The notes below the pieces were generated by a model. The model saw only the letters and a program-made list of their open reading frames with translations. It made no database searches and was not told where the DNA came from. DNA of 64,000 nucleotides. It comes from Pseudomonas resinovorans NBRC 106553 (GTDB lineage: Bacteria; Pseudomonadota; Gammaproteobacteria; Pseudomonadales; Pseudomonadaceae). The DNA is taken from positions 5,642,001 through 5,706,000 of the forward strand of contig NC_021499.1 in the NCBI RefSeq assembly GCF_000412695.1, given 5' to 3'. Within the stretch, counting starts at the first letter, position 1; the number at the start of each line of letters is the position of its first letter. Below are positions 28,770-37,689 of this stretch, in pieces. A program made the translations under genes and the position numbers.

Positions 28770-28810
28770 GGAAATCGTCCAATGTCTACTGCACTTGCCC
28801 ATGCGGCGTT

Positions 28811-28868
28811 GCAAGCCGGCTCGGATTGCTCATTGACAGGCGTCAACTCCGCATCCTCGCCGGCTTGC
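28811..28868. repeat. Inverted repeat after ureA
   Basis: GCAAGCCGGC at 28811-28820 and GCCGGCTTGC at 28859-28868 flank 38 bases. The surrounding 110 bp (from ACTGCACTTGCCCATGCGGC to GCGCTCGCTACGACC) looks like an insertion-type repeat unlike families A-C. No coding frame in it is convincing. Confidence 0.5.
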
Positions 28869-28925
28869 GCCTTGCCTGAGCTGCGCTCGCTACGACCTTG
28901 AACGACTTCCTGGAGACCCGAAAAC

Positions 28926-29429
28926 ATGATCATTCGTGATGCAGGAGAAGCCGACCTGCCCGGCATCCTCGCCATCTACAACGACGCCGTGGAGAACACC
29001 ACGGCGATCTGGAACGAAACCCTGGTGGACCTGGCCAACCGCCGCTCCTGGCTCGCCGACCGCAGCGCCGCGGGCTTCCCGGTGCTGGTGGCGGTGGACG
29101 CCGCCGGCGAGGTGCTGGGCTACGCCAGCTACGGTACCTGGCGCACCATCGAGGGCTTCCGCCACACCGTGGAACACTCGGTCTACGTGCGCGGCGACCA
29201 GCGCGGCCAGGGCCTCGGCCCCGCGCTGATGCAGGCGCTGATCGAACGCGCCCGCGCCGCCTCGCTGCACGTGATGGTGGCGGCCATCGAAAGCGAGAAC
29301 GCCGCCTCCATCCGCCTGCACGAGCGCCTCGGCTTCGCCACCACCGGGCGGATGCCCCAGGTGGGGCGCAAGTTCGGCCGCTGGCTCGACCTCACCTTCA
29401 TGCAACTGATGCTGGAGCAACCGCGATGA
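28926..29429 (+). CDS. GNAT N-acetyltransferase, phosphinothricin/methionine-sulfoximine type
   Basis: The 167-residue GNAT protein starts [22 protein letters not shown]. It has the acetyl-CoA pyrophosphate loop [17 protein letters not shown] and a C-terminal [18 protein letters not shown], typical of the Pat/YncA sub-family. Members acetylate glutamine-synthetase inhibitors such as methionine sulfoximine and phosphinothricin. The PAO1 counterpart (PA4866) occupies the same site between ureA and ureB. It overlaps ureB by 4 bp, so it is translated as part of the urease operon. A nitrogen-metabolism role is inferred from that coupling. Confidence 0.9.
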   Translation: MIIRDAGEADLPGILAIYNDAVENTTAIWNETLVDLANRRSWLADRSAAGFPVLVAVDAAGEVLGYASYGTWRTIEGFRHTVEHSVYVRGDQRGQGLGPALMQALIERARAASLHVMVAAIESENAASIRLHERLGFATTGRMPQVGRKFGRWLDLTFMQLMLEQPR

Positions 29430-29731
29430 TCCCCGGCGAATACCAGATCCAGGACGGTGAGATCGAGCTCAACGTCGGCCGCCGCACCCTGACCCTCTCC
29501 GTGGCCAATACCGGCGACCGGCCGATCCAGGTGGGCTCCCACTACCACTTCTTCGAGACCAACGACGCCCTGGCCTTCGACCGCGCCGCCACACGGGGCA
29601 TGCGCCTGAACATCCCGGCCGGCACCGCCGTGCGCTTCGAACCCGGCCAGAGCCGCGAGGTGGAGCTGGTGGAACTCGCGGGAAAACGCCGCGTGTTCGG
29701 CTTCGCCGGCCGGGTGATGGGCGAGCTCTGA
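29426..29731 (+). CDS. ureB: Urease beta subunit
   Basis: The 101-residue structural subunit begins [19 protein letters not shown] and contains [18 protein letters not shown], both diagnostic of UreB. It overlaps the acetyltransferase stop (ATGA). A REP pair of 80 bp separates it from ureC. Confidence 0.97.
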   Translation: MIPGEYQIQDGEIELNVGRRTLTLSVANTGDRPIQVGSHYHFFETNDALAFDRAATRGMRLNIPAGTAVRFEPGQSREVELVELAGKRRVFGFAGRVMGEL

Positions 29732-29742
29732 ACAGGACAACT

Positions 29743-29822
29743 CGTAGGATGGGTCGAGCGAAGCGATACCCATCATCTCGCAACGATGGGTTACGCCACT
29801 GCGTGGCTAACCCATCCTACGG
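29743..29822. repeat. REP family A, inverted pair between ureB and ureC
   Basis: CGTAGGATGGGTCGAGCGAAGCGATACCCATC is followed by the inverted half GATGGGTTACGCCACTGCGTGGCTAACCCATCCTACGG. It is the cleanest full pair in the window, with both GTAG heads intact. Confidence 0.8.
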
Positions 29823-29834
29823 ACAGGACCAACG

Positions 29835-31535
<1,701 letters not shown>

Positions 31536-31564
31536 TCAACCGGCATCCACCTGGATGCCCAACC

Positions 31565-31650
31565 CGTAGGTTGGGCAGAGCGCAGCGAAGCCCAACACAA
31601 CAATCCCAGCACACCCTGTTGGGCCTCGCGCTGCTCGGACCAACCTACGG
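31565..31650. repeat. REP family A, inverted pair abutting the RAYT gene
   Basis: CGTAGGTTGGGCAGAGCGCAGCGAAGCCCAAC pairs with GTTGGGCCTCGCGCTGCTCGGACCAACCTACGG. Its right edge touches the stop codon of the transposase gene at 31651. The right half reappears in the same orientation on the other side of that gene at 32278. Confidence 0.8.
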
Positions 31651-32172
31651 TCACTCACCGAATGAGCCATCGCCGGGCTCACAGGCCCAATCGGCGCTGA
31701 TCAAGCCCACGCGGATGTAGCGATGGATGGATGAATACGGCCAATCCGAAGCACGACGGACATGCCCATGCTTCACCGGATTGATGTGGATGTAATCGAC
31801 ATGCCGGGAAAAATCCTGGTCATCACGTATCTGATGCTCCCAGAAGCGCCTCTGCCAGATGTTCCGCTCCCGTCTTTCGTTCCGCGACCGGCTAACCCAT
31901 TCCAACTCAGGAAGCAGCCGGGAGAAGGTCCCCTTGATCTGCCGCCAGCGCAGCGAGAAATCGGCCTCGCCCTCCGGAAGCACCCAGATGGCATGCAAGT
32001 GCTCGGGCAGCACGACCATGGCGGGGATCTCGAAGGGATGCCGCTTCTTCACGCGCTGAAAAGCGAAGCGCAGCCCATCGACATGATCCGTCAGCAACCG
32101 TTGTGATCGATCCGCCAGATTGACCGTGAAGAAGTACGTGCCACCCGGCACGAAGTCGCGTCGATAGCGCAT
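31651..32172 (-). CDS. REP-associated tyrosine transposase (RAYT, TnpA-REP)
   Basis: RAYTs are single-copy, IS200-like HUH/Y1 nucleases that cut REP sequences next to a GTAG tetranucleotide. The 173-residue protein starts MRYRRDFVPGGTYFFTVNLADR. It carries the HUH motif as PEHLHAIWVLP and the catalytic Tyr in the RAYT signature DYIHINPVKHG. Both catalytic motifs are intact. The start at 32172 fits the usual MxYRR N-terminus; the longer frame to 32292 runs into the repeat. It is flanked on both sides by family A repeats and is the probable source of them. Confidence 0.9.
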   Translation of the reverse strand: MRYRRDFVPGGTYFFTVNLADRSQRLLTDHVDGLRFAFQRVKKRHPFEIPAMVVLPEHLHAIWVLPEGEADFSLRWRQIKGTFSRLLPELEWVSRSRNERRERNIWQRRFWEHQIRDDQDFSRHVDYIHINPVKHGHVRRASDWPYSSIHRYIRVGLISADWACEPGDGSFGE

Positions 32173-32277
32173 GGCCCAACCCTCCCTGGTACGAATGCCG
32201 AGCGGGCAGTCTAGGAGGAGCGAGAGTCGGAGAGGGCCTGGATGGGGGAAGGAAACGGCCAGCGAGATGGTAGGAAT

Positions 32278-32312
32278 GTTGGGCCTCGCCAAGCTCGGAC
32301 CAACCTACGCCT
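32278..32312 (+). repeat. REP family A half-unit upstream of the RAYT gene
   Basis: TGTTGGGCCTCGCCAAGCTCGGACCAACCTACGC matches 31619-31649 closely and in the same orientation. The transposase gene is thus bracketed by direct copies of the half-unit. Confidence 0.7.
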
Positions 32313-32334
32313 GTCGTTGGGTTTCGCGCATGCC

Positions 32335-32601
32335 TCAACGCAACTGACTGTCCTTGCTCCCCCGCCGGTTGTAGCCGGCGTAGGCGGCGTTTTCCCGGTC
32401 GTGTTCGGTCTGGCATTTGACGCACAGGCGCACGCCGGGGATGGCCTCGCGGCGGGCCTGGGGGATGGGCGTGTCGCACTCTTCGCAATGCGTCAGGCTC
32501 TCGCCTTTGGGCAACTGGCTGCGCGCGCGCTGGACGGCATCCTCGATGGTGCTGTCGATCTGTTCCTGGACGGCGCCGTCGCCGGCCCAACCACTGGCCA
32601 T
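32335..32601 (-). CDS. DksA/TraR-family C4 zinc-finger protein
   Basis: The 88-residue protein has the TraR/YbiI form of the family: a short helical N-terminus (QEQIDSTIEDAVQRAR) and a C4 finger (HCEECD...RLCVKCQ). It lacks the long coiled coil of full DksA. It may act on RNA polymerase, but short members of this type are uncharacterised. It lies about 100 bp downstream of the oxaloacetate decarboxylase gene on the same strand. Confidence 0.85.
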   Translation of the reverse strand: MASGWAGDGAVQEQIDSTIEDAVQRARSQLPKGESLTHCEECDTPIPQARREAIPGVRLCVKCQTEHDRENAAYAGYNRRGSKDSQLR

Positions 32602-32702
32602 GCTGACCTCCCACGGGTTCGAAAAGTGCGTACTGATCGAGTTATGGGCCTGGTGACGGGCCTTTGCAAGGGTGGGGGTCGGCTGGCGACAAGCGGAGGT
32701 CG

Positions 32703-33569
32703 TTACTCCTTCACGTTCATGAATTCCTCGGCCCAGACGATGTAGTCCTCGGGCAAGGTGTACTTGTGGGTCAGTTCGGTGGCGGTCAGCTCGGTACCGG
32801 TGGACACCTGGCGCTGCTCGCGCAGGCAGTCGTAGGTGGCCTTGATGGCGGCGAAGTAGGCCGCGTGGCCGTTGACCACGATGCGCACGCCGAGGCGGGC
32901 GAGGCGTTCGTTGTCGCGCAGCTTGGGGTTGCCGTAGGTGACCAGCATCAGCGGCACGCTCAGGTGTTCGGCGATCTGCTCCAGGTGCTCGAAATCGGTT
33001 ACGCCGACCATGCAGATGCCATCGGCGCCGGCGGCCTGGTAGGCCTTGGTGCGCTTGATCACTTCCTCGGTGCTGAGCACCCCGGCGTTGGTGCGGGCGA
33101 TGATCGCCAGGTCCGGGTCAACCCGTGCTTCCAGGGCCGCGCGGATCTTGCCCACACCTTCTTCGACCGGGATCAGGTCGGTGGACTTGCGACCGAACTG
33201 GGCCGGCAGCAGGGTGTCCTCGATGGTCAGCGCGGCAATGCCGGCGCGCTCCAGCTCGACCACGGTGCGCATCACGTTGAGGGCGTTGCCATAGCCGTGG
33301 TCGGCGTCGGCGATCACCGGCAGGCGCGAGACGCGGCCGATGCGGGCGGCCTGCTCGACGAATTCGCTGAGGGTGATCAGCGCGAAATCGGGCGCGGCCA
33401 GTACCTGCAGGGAGGCAACCGAGCCGCCGAGGATGCCGACCTCGAAGCCGAGGTCGGCGGCGATGCGGGCGGACATGGGGTCGAACACCGAGGCGGTGTG
33501 GAAGCAGGAGTCCGAGTCCAGCAACGCACGGAAAGCCGTGCGCAACTCGTGATGAGAAGCTCTACGCAT
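32703..33569 (-). CDS. Oxaloacetate decarboxylase, PEP mutase/isocitrate lyase superfamily
   Basis: The 288-residue TIM-barrel protein has the superfamily metal-binding segments ([23 protein letters not shown]) and an IARTNAG strand. It lacks the lyase KKCGH loop. PAO1 PA4872, in the same position, was shown structurally and enzymatically to be an Mg-dependent oxaloacetate decarboxylase. I assign that activity by similarity of sequence and locus. Upstream of it is a hairpin-rich 190-bp region that it shares with the DedA-like gene. Confidence 0.87.
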   Translation of the reverse strand: MRRASHHELRTAFRALLDSDSCFHTASVFDPMSARIAADLGFEVGILGGSVASLQVLAAPDFALITLSEFVEQAARIGRVSRLPVIADADHGYGNALNVMRTVVELERAGIAALTIEDTLLPAQFGRKSTDLIPVEEGVGKIRAALEARVDPDLAIIARTNAGVLSTEEVIKRTKAYQAAGADGICMVGVTDFEHLEQIAEHLSVPLMLVTYGNPKLRDNERLARLGVRIVVNGHAAYFAAIKATYDCLREQRQVSTGTELTATELTHKYTLPEDYIVWAEEFMNVKE

Positions 33570-33763
33570 AGGGGCACCAAAGTTATCAGAGGGGGGTCAG
33601 GATAAAGCCGGCTTCATGACTCTGAAGTCGGCGCCCCCGTTTTTCCATTGTCAGACTGCGCCCATTCTAACGGATCAGTCTTTCAATCCGCTTAAGGCGC
33701 CGCGCAGCTTGTTCCGCCCTTCGTCGGCCGCCACACTGGCGCACCCTCCATCGAGACCCTTGC

Positions 33764-34204
33764 GTGCTGGCACTCACCGCCTACCTGGGCCTGTTCCTCT
33801 CCGCATTCGGCGCCGCCACCCTGCTACCCCTGCAGTCGGAAGCGGTGCTGGTAGGCCTGCTGCTGGCCAAGGCCCATCCGGCCTGGGCACTGGTGGCGGT
33901 GGCGACCCTCGGCAATGTGCTCGGCTCGCTGGTGAACTGGCTGCTGGGGCGCTACGTGGAGCATTGGCGTGACCGTCGCTGGTTCCCGGTGAAACCGGCG
34001 CAGATGGAGCGGGCCCAGGCCTTCTACCAACGCTACGGACGCTGGTCGCTGCTGCTGGCCTGGGTGCCGGTGATCGGCGATCCGCTGACCCTGGTGGCCG
34101 GGGTGATGCGCGAATCCTTCTGGGTGTTCCTGGTGCTGGTGACCCTGGCCAAGGCCGGGCGTTACCTGGTGCTGGCGGCGCTGACCCTGGGTTGGATGAC
34201 CTGA
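33764..34204 (+). CDS. YqaA/DedA-like small membrane protein
   Basis: The 146-residue protein has four or so membrane helices and VTT/DedA-type features: the G-N-x-x-G-S motif in LGNVLGSLVNWLLGR and the re-entrant WVPVIGDPLTLVAGVMR. It belongs to the short YqaA group. DedA proteins are linked to lipid scrambling and membrane homeostasis; this member has no assigned role. The start is GTG at 33764 with a weak ribosome site. Confidence 0.78.
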   Translation: MLALTAYLGLFLSAFGAATLLPLQSEAVLVGLLLAKAHPAWALVAVATLGNVLGSLVNWLLGRYVEHWRDRRWFPVKPAQMERAQAFYQRYGRWSLLLAWVPVIGDPLTLVAGVMRESFWVFLVLVTLAKAGRYLVLAALTLGWMT

Positions 34205-34242
34205 GCGATCCAACAAGCCAACGCAACCTCGACGGGGCCCGC

Positions 34243-34292
34243 TTGATGGGTATCGCTTCGCTCGCGGAACGCCGCCCGACCCATCCTACGGC
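34243..34292. repeat. REP family A, degenerate unit
   Basis: GATGGGTATCGCTTCGCTC...GACCCATCCTACGG keeps the right GTAG head and the ATGGGT/ACCCAT core, but the left head is lost. It follows the DedA-like gene. Confidence 0.6.
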
Positions 34293-34389
34293 GAGTAAGG
34301 CTGGACATTGTGTTGCGGGATACTGCCCGCGATACCGCTACGCCCAGCATCGCCTACGCTTTCCGGGTCGCTGCCTGGAGGCTCATCCC

Positions 34390-34743
34390 ATGAGAAAACT
34401 CGCCCTGCTGGTCGCCTGCCTCGCCCTGGTGCTCGGTGCCACCGCCGCCTTCGCCCACCACGGCTGGAGTTCCTATGACGCGGACAAGTCGTTGAACTTC
34501 GAAGCGCCGATCAAGACGGTCTCCTACCGCAACCCCCACGCCCATATCACCGTCGACTTCGAGGGCCGCGAATGGCACGTGGTACTGGCCCCCATCAGCC
34601 GCATGGCGGCGCGCGGGCTGCCCGAGTCCGACCTGCTGCCGGGCAAGCGCATCACCATAGTCGGCTACCCGCGCAAGGACGGCGAGGCGGAGATCCGCGC
34701 CGAACGGGTGATAGTCGACGGCCGCACCGTGGAGCTGCGCTAA
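34390..34743 (+). CDS. Exported DUF6152-type protein
   Basis: The 117-residue protein has a clear signal peptide (MRKLALLVACLALVLGATAAFA). The mature part begins HHGWSSYD, then has beta-strand-rich segments (FEAPIKTVSYRNPHAHITVDFEGREWHVVLAP), which match the DUF6152 pattern. The His-rich mature N-terminus could bind metal, but that is only a guess. It is followed after 4 bp by a membrane protein gene. Confidence 0.75.
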   Translation: MRKLALLVACLALVLGATAAFAHHGWSSYDADKSLNFEAPIKTVSYRNPHAHITVDFEGREWHVVLAPISRMAARGLPESDLLPGKRITIVGYPRKDGEAEIRAERVIVDGRTVELR

Positions 34744-34747
34744 GTCG

Positions 34748-35233
34748 GTGGTGGAGTTCCTGCTGCCCTGGATGCAGCGCCTCGAAGGTTCCGCTTTCGG
34801 CGCGCTGATGCGCAGCTCCGAGCTGTTCTACCCCGCCGCCAATCTCCTGCACCTGGCGGGACTGGTGATGCTGCTGGGGGCCATGCTGCTGCTCGATCTG
34901 CGCCTGCTCGGCCTGGCCCGGGAGGTCCCCGTGCAGGCGGCTTCGCGCCGGCTCACGCCCATCGGAATCGCCGGCCTGCTGCTGATGCTGCTCACCGGCT
35001 TCTGCCTGTTCGCCGCCGATGCGGGGCCGCTGCTGGGGAACTGGCTGCTGCAACTAAAGTTGCTGCTGGTGGCCCTGGGCATCATCAACGCGCTGCTGTT
35101 TCGGGCGCTGTGGACAGCCAGCCTGGAGCACTGGGACCTGCGGCCGCCTTTGGCCGGACGGCTGCAGGTGGGGCTGTCGATCCTGCTCTGGTGCGGCGCC
35201 ATGGCGGCCGGGCGGCTGCTGGCCTATGTCTGA
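34748..35233 (+). CDS. Small integral membrane protein (DUF6644-like), partner of the DUF6152 gene
   Basis: The 161-residue protein has four predicted membrane helices separated by short loops. The N-terminal helix region has LFYPAANLLHLAGLVMLLGAMLLLD, with a His inside the membrane segment. I recognise it only by its pairing with DUF6152 proteins. The start is GTG 34748 (a second GTG follows at 34751). No function is known. Confidence 0.7.
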   Translation: MVEFLLPWMQRLEGSAFGALMRSSELFYPAANLLHLAGLVMLLGAMLLLDLRLLGLAREVPVQAASRRLTPIGIAGLLLMLLTGFCLFAADAGPLLGNWLLQLKLLLVALGIINALLFRALWTASLEHWDLRPPLAGRLQVGLSILLWCGAMAAGRLLAYV

Positions 35234-35320
35234 CGAATCGCTCCGCACGACGAATTGCGCTGACCGCAGGCGGCCGCTCGCGTAAACTGCTCGGCCGTTT
35301 TTTTCCGGAACACCCGCGAC

Positions 35321-36586
35321 ATGAGCAACCATCTTCCCGCCCAGGCCCTGGGCATCGACTTCGGCACCTCCAACTCCACCGTCGGCTGGTGGCGCCCGGA
35401 TGTGGAACCGCTGATCGCCCTGGAAGACGGGAAGATCACCCTGCCCTCGGTAGTGTTCTTCAACACCGAGGAGCGTCGTCCGGTCTACGGTCGCCTGGCC
35501 CTGCACGAGTACCTGGAAGGCTATGAAGGCCGCCTGATGCGCTCGCTGAAAAGCCTGCTGGGTTCGCCGCTGCTGAAAAGCGAGACCACGGTTCTGGGCA
35601 GCGCCATGCCCTTCAAGGACCTGCTGGGCCTGTTCATCGGCCAACTCAAGCAGCGCGCCGAAACCGCCGCGGGCCGCGAGTTCGAGCAGGTGGTGCTGGG
35701 CCGTCCGGTGTTCTTCGTGGATGACGACCCCGAGGCCGACCAGGAAGCACAGAACACCCTGGTGGCCGTGGCGCACAAGCTCGGCTTCAAGGACGTGTCC
35801 TTCCAGTACGAACCCATCGCCGCCGCCTTCGACTACGAGCGCGGCATCGAGCGCGAGGAGCTGGTACTGATCGTCGACATCGGTGGCGGTACCTCGGACT
35901 TCTCCCTGGTGCGCCTGTCGCCCCAGCGCCGCGAAGTGGCCGAGCGCCAGGACGACATCCTTGCCACCGGTGGCGTGCACGTGGGCGGTACCGACTTCGA
36001 CAAGCAGCTCAGCCTGCAGGGCGTGATGCCGCTGTTCGGCTATGGCAGCCGGATGAAGAGCGACGCGCTGATGCCCACCAGCTACCACCTGAACCTGGCC
36101 ACCTGGCACACCATCAACGTCGTCTACGCGCAGAAGACGCAGCTGGCGCTGAAGAACATGCGCTACGACATAGTCGACGCCACCGGCATCGATCGCCTGT
36201 TCAGCCTCATCGAGCAGCGCGCCGGCCACTGGCTGGCGATGCAGGTGGAAGAGAGCAAGATCGCGCTGACCGAGGCCGCAAGCCGCCGCATCGACCTGGC
36301 GCGCGTCGAACCGGGCCTGGCGGTGGAACTGACCCGTCCGCTGTTCGAGAGCGCCATCGACGACCTGCTGGCGCGCATCCGCACCAGTGTCGATGCCTTG
36401 CTGGTCCAGGCCGGCGTGCGTGCCGACCAGGTCGACACGCTGTTCTTCACCGGTGGTTCCAGCGGCATCCCGGCGCTGCGCCAGAGCGTGGCGGCCATGC
36501 TGCCCAACGCCCGCCAGGTGGAAGGCAACCTGTTCGGCAGCATCGGAAGCGGCCTGGCCATCGAAGCGAAGAAACGCTACGGCTGA
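35321..36586 (+). CDS. yegD: YegD-type Hsp70-family protein
   Basis: The 421-residue protein is an actin-fold ATPase of the Hsp70 family without the substrate-binding domain. It shows the phosphate-1 motif (GIDFGTSNSTVG), phosphate-2 (VDIGGGTSDFSLV) and adenosine motif (FFTGGSSGIPALR). It corresponds in order to PAO1 PA4873, a heat-shock-type gene. YegD proteins are predicted chaperones with no proven client. An 8-bp hairpin lies 15 bp after the stop. Confidence 0.9.
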   Translation: MSNHLPAQALGIDFGTSNSTVGWWRPDVEPLIALEDGKITLPSVVFFNTEERRPVYGRLALHEYLEGYEGRLMRSLKSLLGSPLLKSETTVLGSAMPFKDLLGLFIGQLKQRAETAAGREFEQVVLGRPVFFVDDDPEADQEAQNTLVAVAHKLGFKDVSFQYEPIAAAFDYERGIEREELVLIVDIGGGTSDFSLVRLSPQRREVAERQDDILATGGVHVGGTDFDKQLSLQGVMPLFGYGSRMKSDALMPTSYHLNLATWHTINVVYAQKTQLALKNMRYDIVDATGIDRLFSLIEQRAGHWLAMQVEESKIALTEAASRRIDLARVEPGLAVELTRPLFESAIDDLLARIRTSVDALLVQAGVRADQVDTLFFTGGSSGIPALRQSVAAMLPNARQVEGNLFGSIGSGLAIEAKKRYG

Positions 36587-36601
36587 CCGTTCATCGGCAA
36601 A

Positions 36602-36628
36602 CCGGCCCGGTACGAACTGACGGGCCGG
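36602..36628 (+). terminator. Hairpin after yegD
   Basis: CCGGCCCG and CGGGCCGG flank an 11-nt loop shortly after the stop. There is no T tract. Confidence 0.45.
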
Positions 36629-36688
36629 ACAGGCGGACTAGGCTCAAACCCATCGCGGGGAGACCGCGCCAGAATGGAAACTTCCGCC

Positions 36689-37057
36689 ATGAGCAAGCAC
36701 GGATTGTTGCTGGCCTGCGCCCTGGCCTCCACGGTCGGCTGCGCCAGCAAGCTGGAAAACCCCACCGACTACTACACCTACCGCAACCAGCCGCTGGTCA
36801 AGCAGGTGGAAGACGGCATGACCGAGCAGCAGGTGCGCAATATCGGCGGTCCGCCTTCCTCCGCCATGCGGCGCAAGGTCAATGCGGGCACCTGCAACGA
36901 CTACGTGCTCAATCAGGACGGCCACCAGCAGGCCTTCCACGTCAGCTTCGACCGCGATGGACGGGTCGAGCACTCGGGCTTCATGAGTTGCGCGCAGCGG
37001 GAAAAGGTCGAGCTCGAGAAGGCGCAGAAGAACGTCGAGCACGGCGGCGGCTACTGA
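36689..37057 (+). CDS. osmE: OsmE-family outer-membrane lipoprotein (copy 1)
   Basis: OsmE is an osmotically induced lipoprotein of the SmpA/OmlA fold. The 122-residue product has a lipoprotein signal with the lipid-attachment Cys in STVGCASK. The family sequence follows (NPTDYYTYRNQPLVKQVEDGMTEQQV and a C-terminal CNDYVLNQDGHQQAFHVSFD). The start at 36689 gives a proper signal; the upstream ATG at 36674 does not. A paralogue lies 284 bp downstream. Confidence 0.88.
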   Translation: MSKHGLLLACALASTVGCASKLENPTDYYTYRNQPLVKQVEDGMTEQQVRNIGGPPSSAMRRKVNAGTCNDYVLNQDGHQQAFHVSFDRDGRVEHSGFMSCAQREKVELEKAQKNVEHGGGY

Positions 37058-37066
37058 TGCCGCGGC

Positions 37067-37146
37067 CGTAGGGTGGGCCACGCTTCACCGGTCCACCATT
37101 CGAAGCCCCCCATGGCGCCGCTGGTGGATGGAAAAACGCCATCCAC
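37067..37146. repeat. REP family A variant between the two osmE copies
   Basis: CGTAGGGTGGGCCACGCTTCACCGGTCCACC with a later GGTGGATGG...CCATCCACG is a degraded inverted pair of the GGTGGAT sub-family seen at 26761. Confidence 0.5.
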
Positions 37147-37340
37147 GGATCTCACTTCGCCATCATTCAATCTGGAAGCCGCGCCAGTAGCGGTTCCCAC
37201 CCTCATCTCCGGGCATTGCGCCAGCTACTGGCGCAATGCCGTCCATCGCCTGATCGCACTTGCGACGTTTGCCGGCGAACTCTCCCCAGCTTCCGATGTT
37301 CCAAGCGCTGTGTTTCAACTGCGTGAACCCACGAGGACCC

Positions 37341-37682
37341 ATGATGTACAAGCAAGCGCTTGTCATGGCTTGTGCCCTGGCATCAATGGCGGGCTGTGCC
37401 AGCAAGATCGAAAACCCCACGGACTACATCACTTTCCGCGACCAACCCCTGGTGAGTGAAGTGGAGCCCGGCATGAGCCGGCAGCAAGTCCTGATCATTG
37501 GCGGGCGCCCTTCTTCCATCGTCCAGCGCAGCGTGCATCCCGGCTCCTGCAACAACTACATCCTCAATGAGCAAGGCCACCAGCAGCCTTACCACATCAG
37601 CTTCGACAGCAGCGGCCGCGTGCGCCACAAGGGCTTCATGACCTGCGGCCAGCGGGAGCAGGCCGAACGCGAAATGCTCTGA
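37341..37682 (+). CDS. OsmE-family outer-membrane lipoprotein (copy 2)
   Basis: The 113-residue protein is closely similar to the preceding OsmE over its whole length: lipobox SMAGCASK, then NPTDYITFRDQPLVSEVEPGMSRQQV, CNNYILNEQGHQQPYHISFD and the GFMTCGQREQAE tail. GAGGA precedes the ATG at 37341. It is a tandem duplication that has diverged. A REP remnant and about 200 bp of non-coding DNA between the copies probably give it its own promoter. Confidence 0.85.
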   Translation: MMYKQALVMACALASMAGCASKIENPTDYITFRDQPLVSEVEPGMSRQQVLIIGGRPSSIVQRSVHPGSCNNYILNEQGHQQPYHISFDSSGRVRHKGFMTCGQREQAEREML

Positions 37683-37689
37683 GCCGGGT

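Noticed and set aside
31651..32172. IS200/IS605 insertion sequence
   Set aside because: The protein has the RAYT signature rather than that of TnpA of IS200, there is no tnpB, and the flanks are REP units rather than IS ends.
32164..32614. Coding frames covering the repeat at 32278 and extending the RAYT N-terminus to 32292
   Set aside because: The extra 40 residues are encoded by repeat-derived DNA and the family start MxYRR is at 32172.
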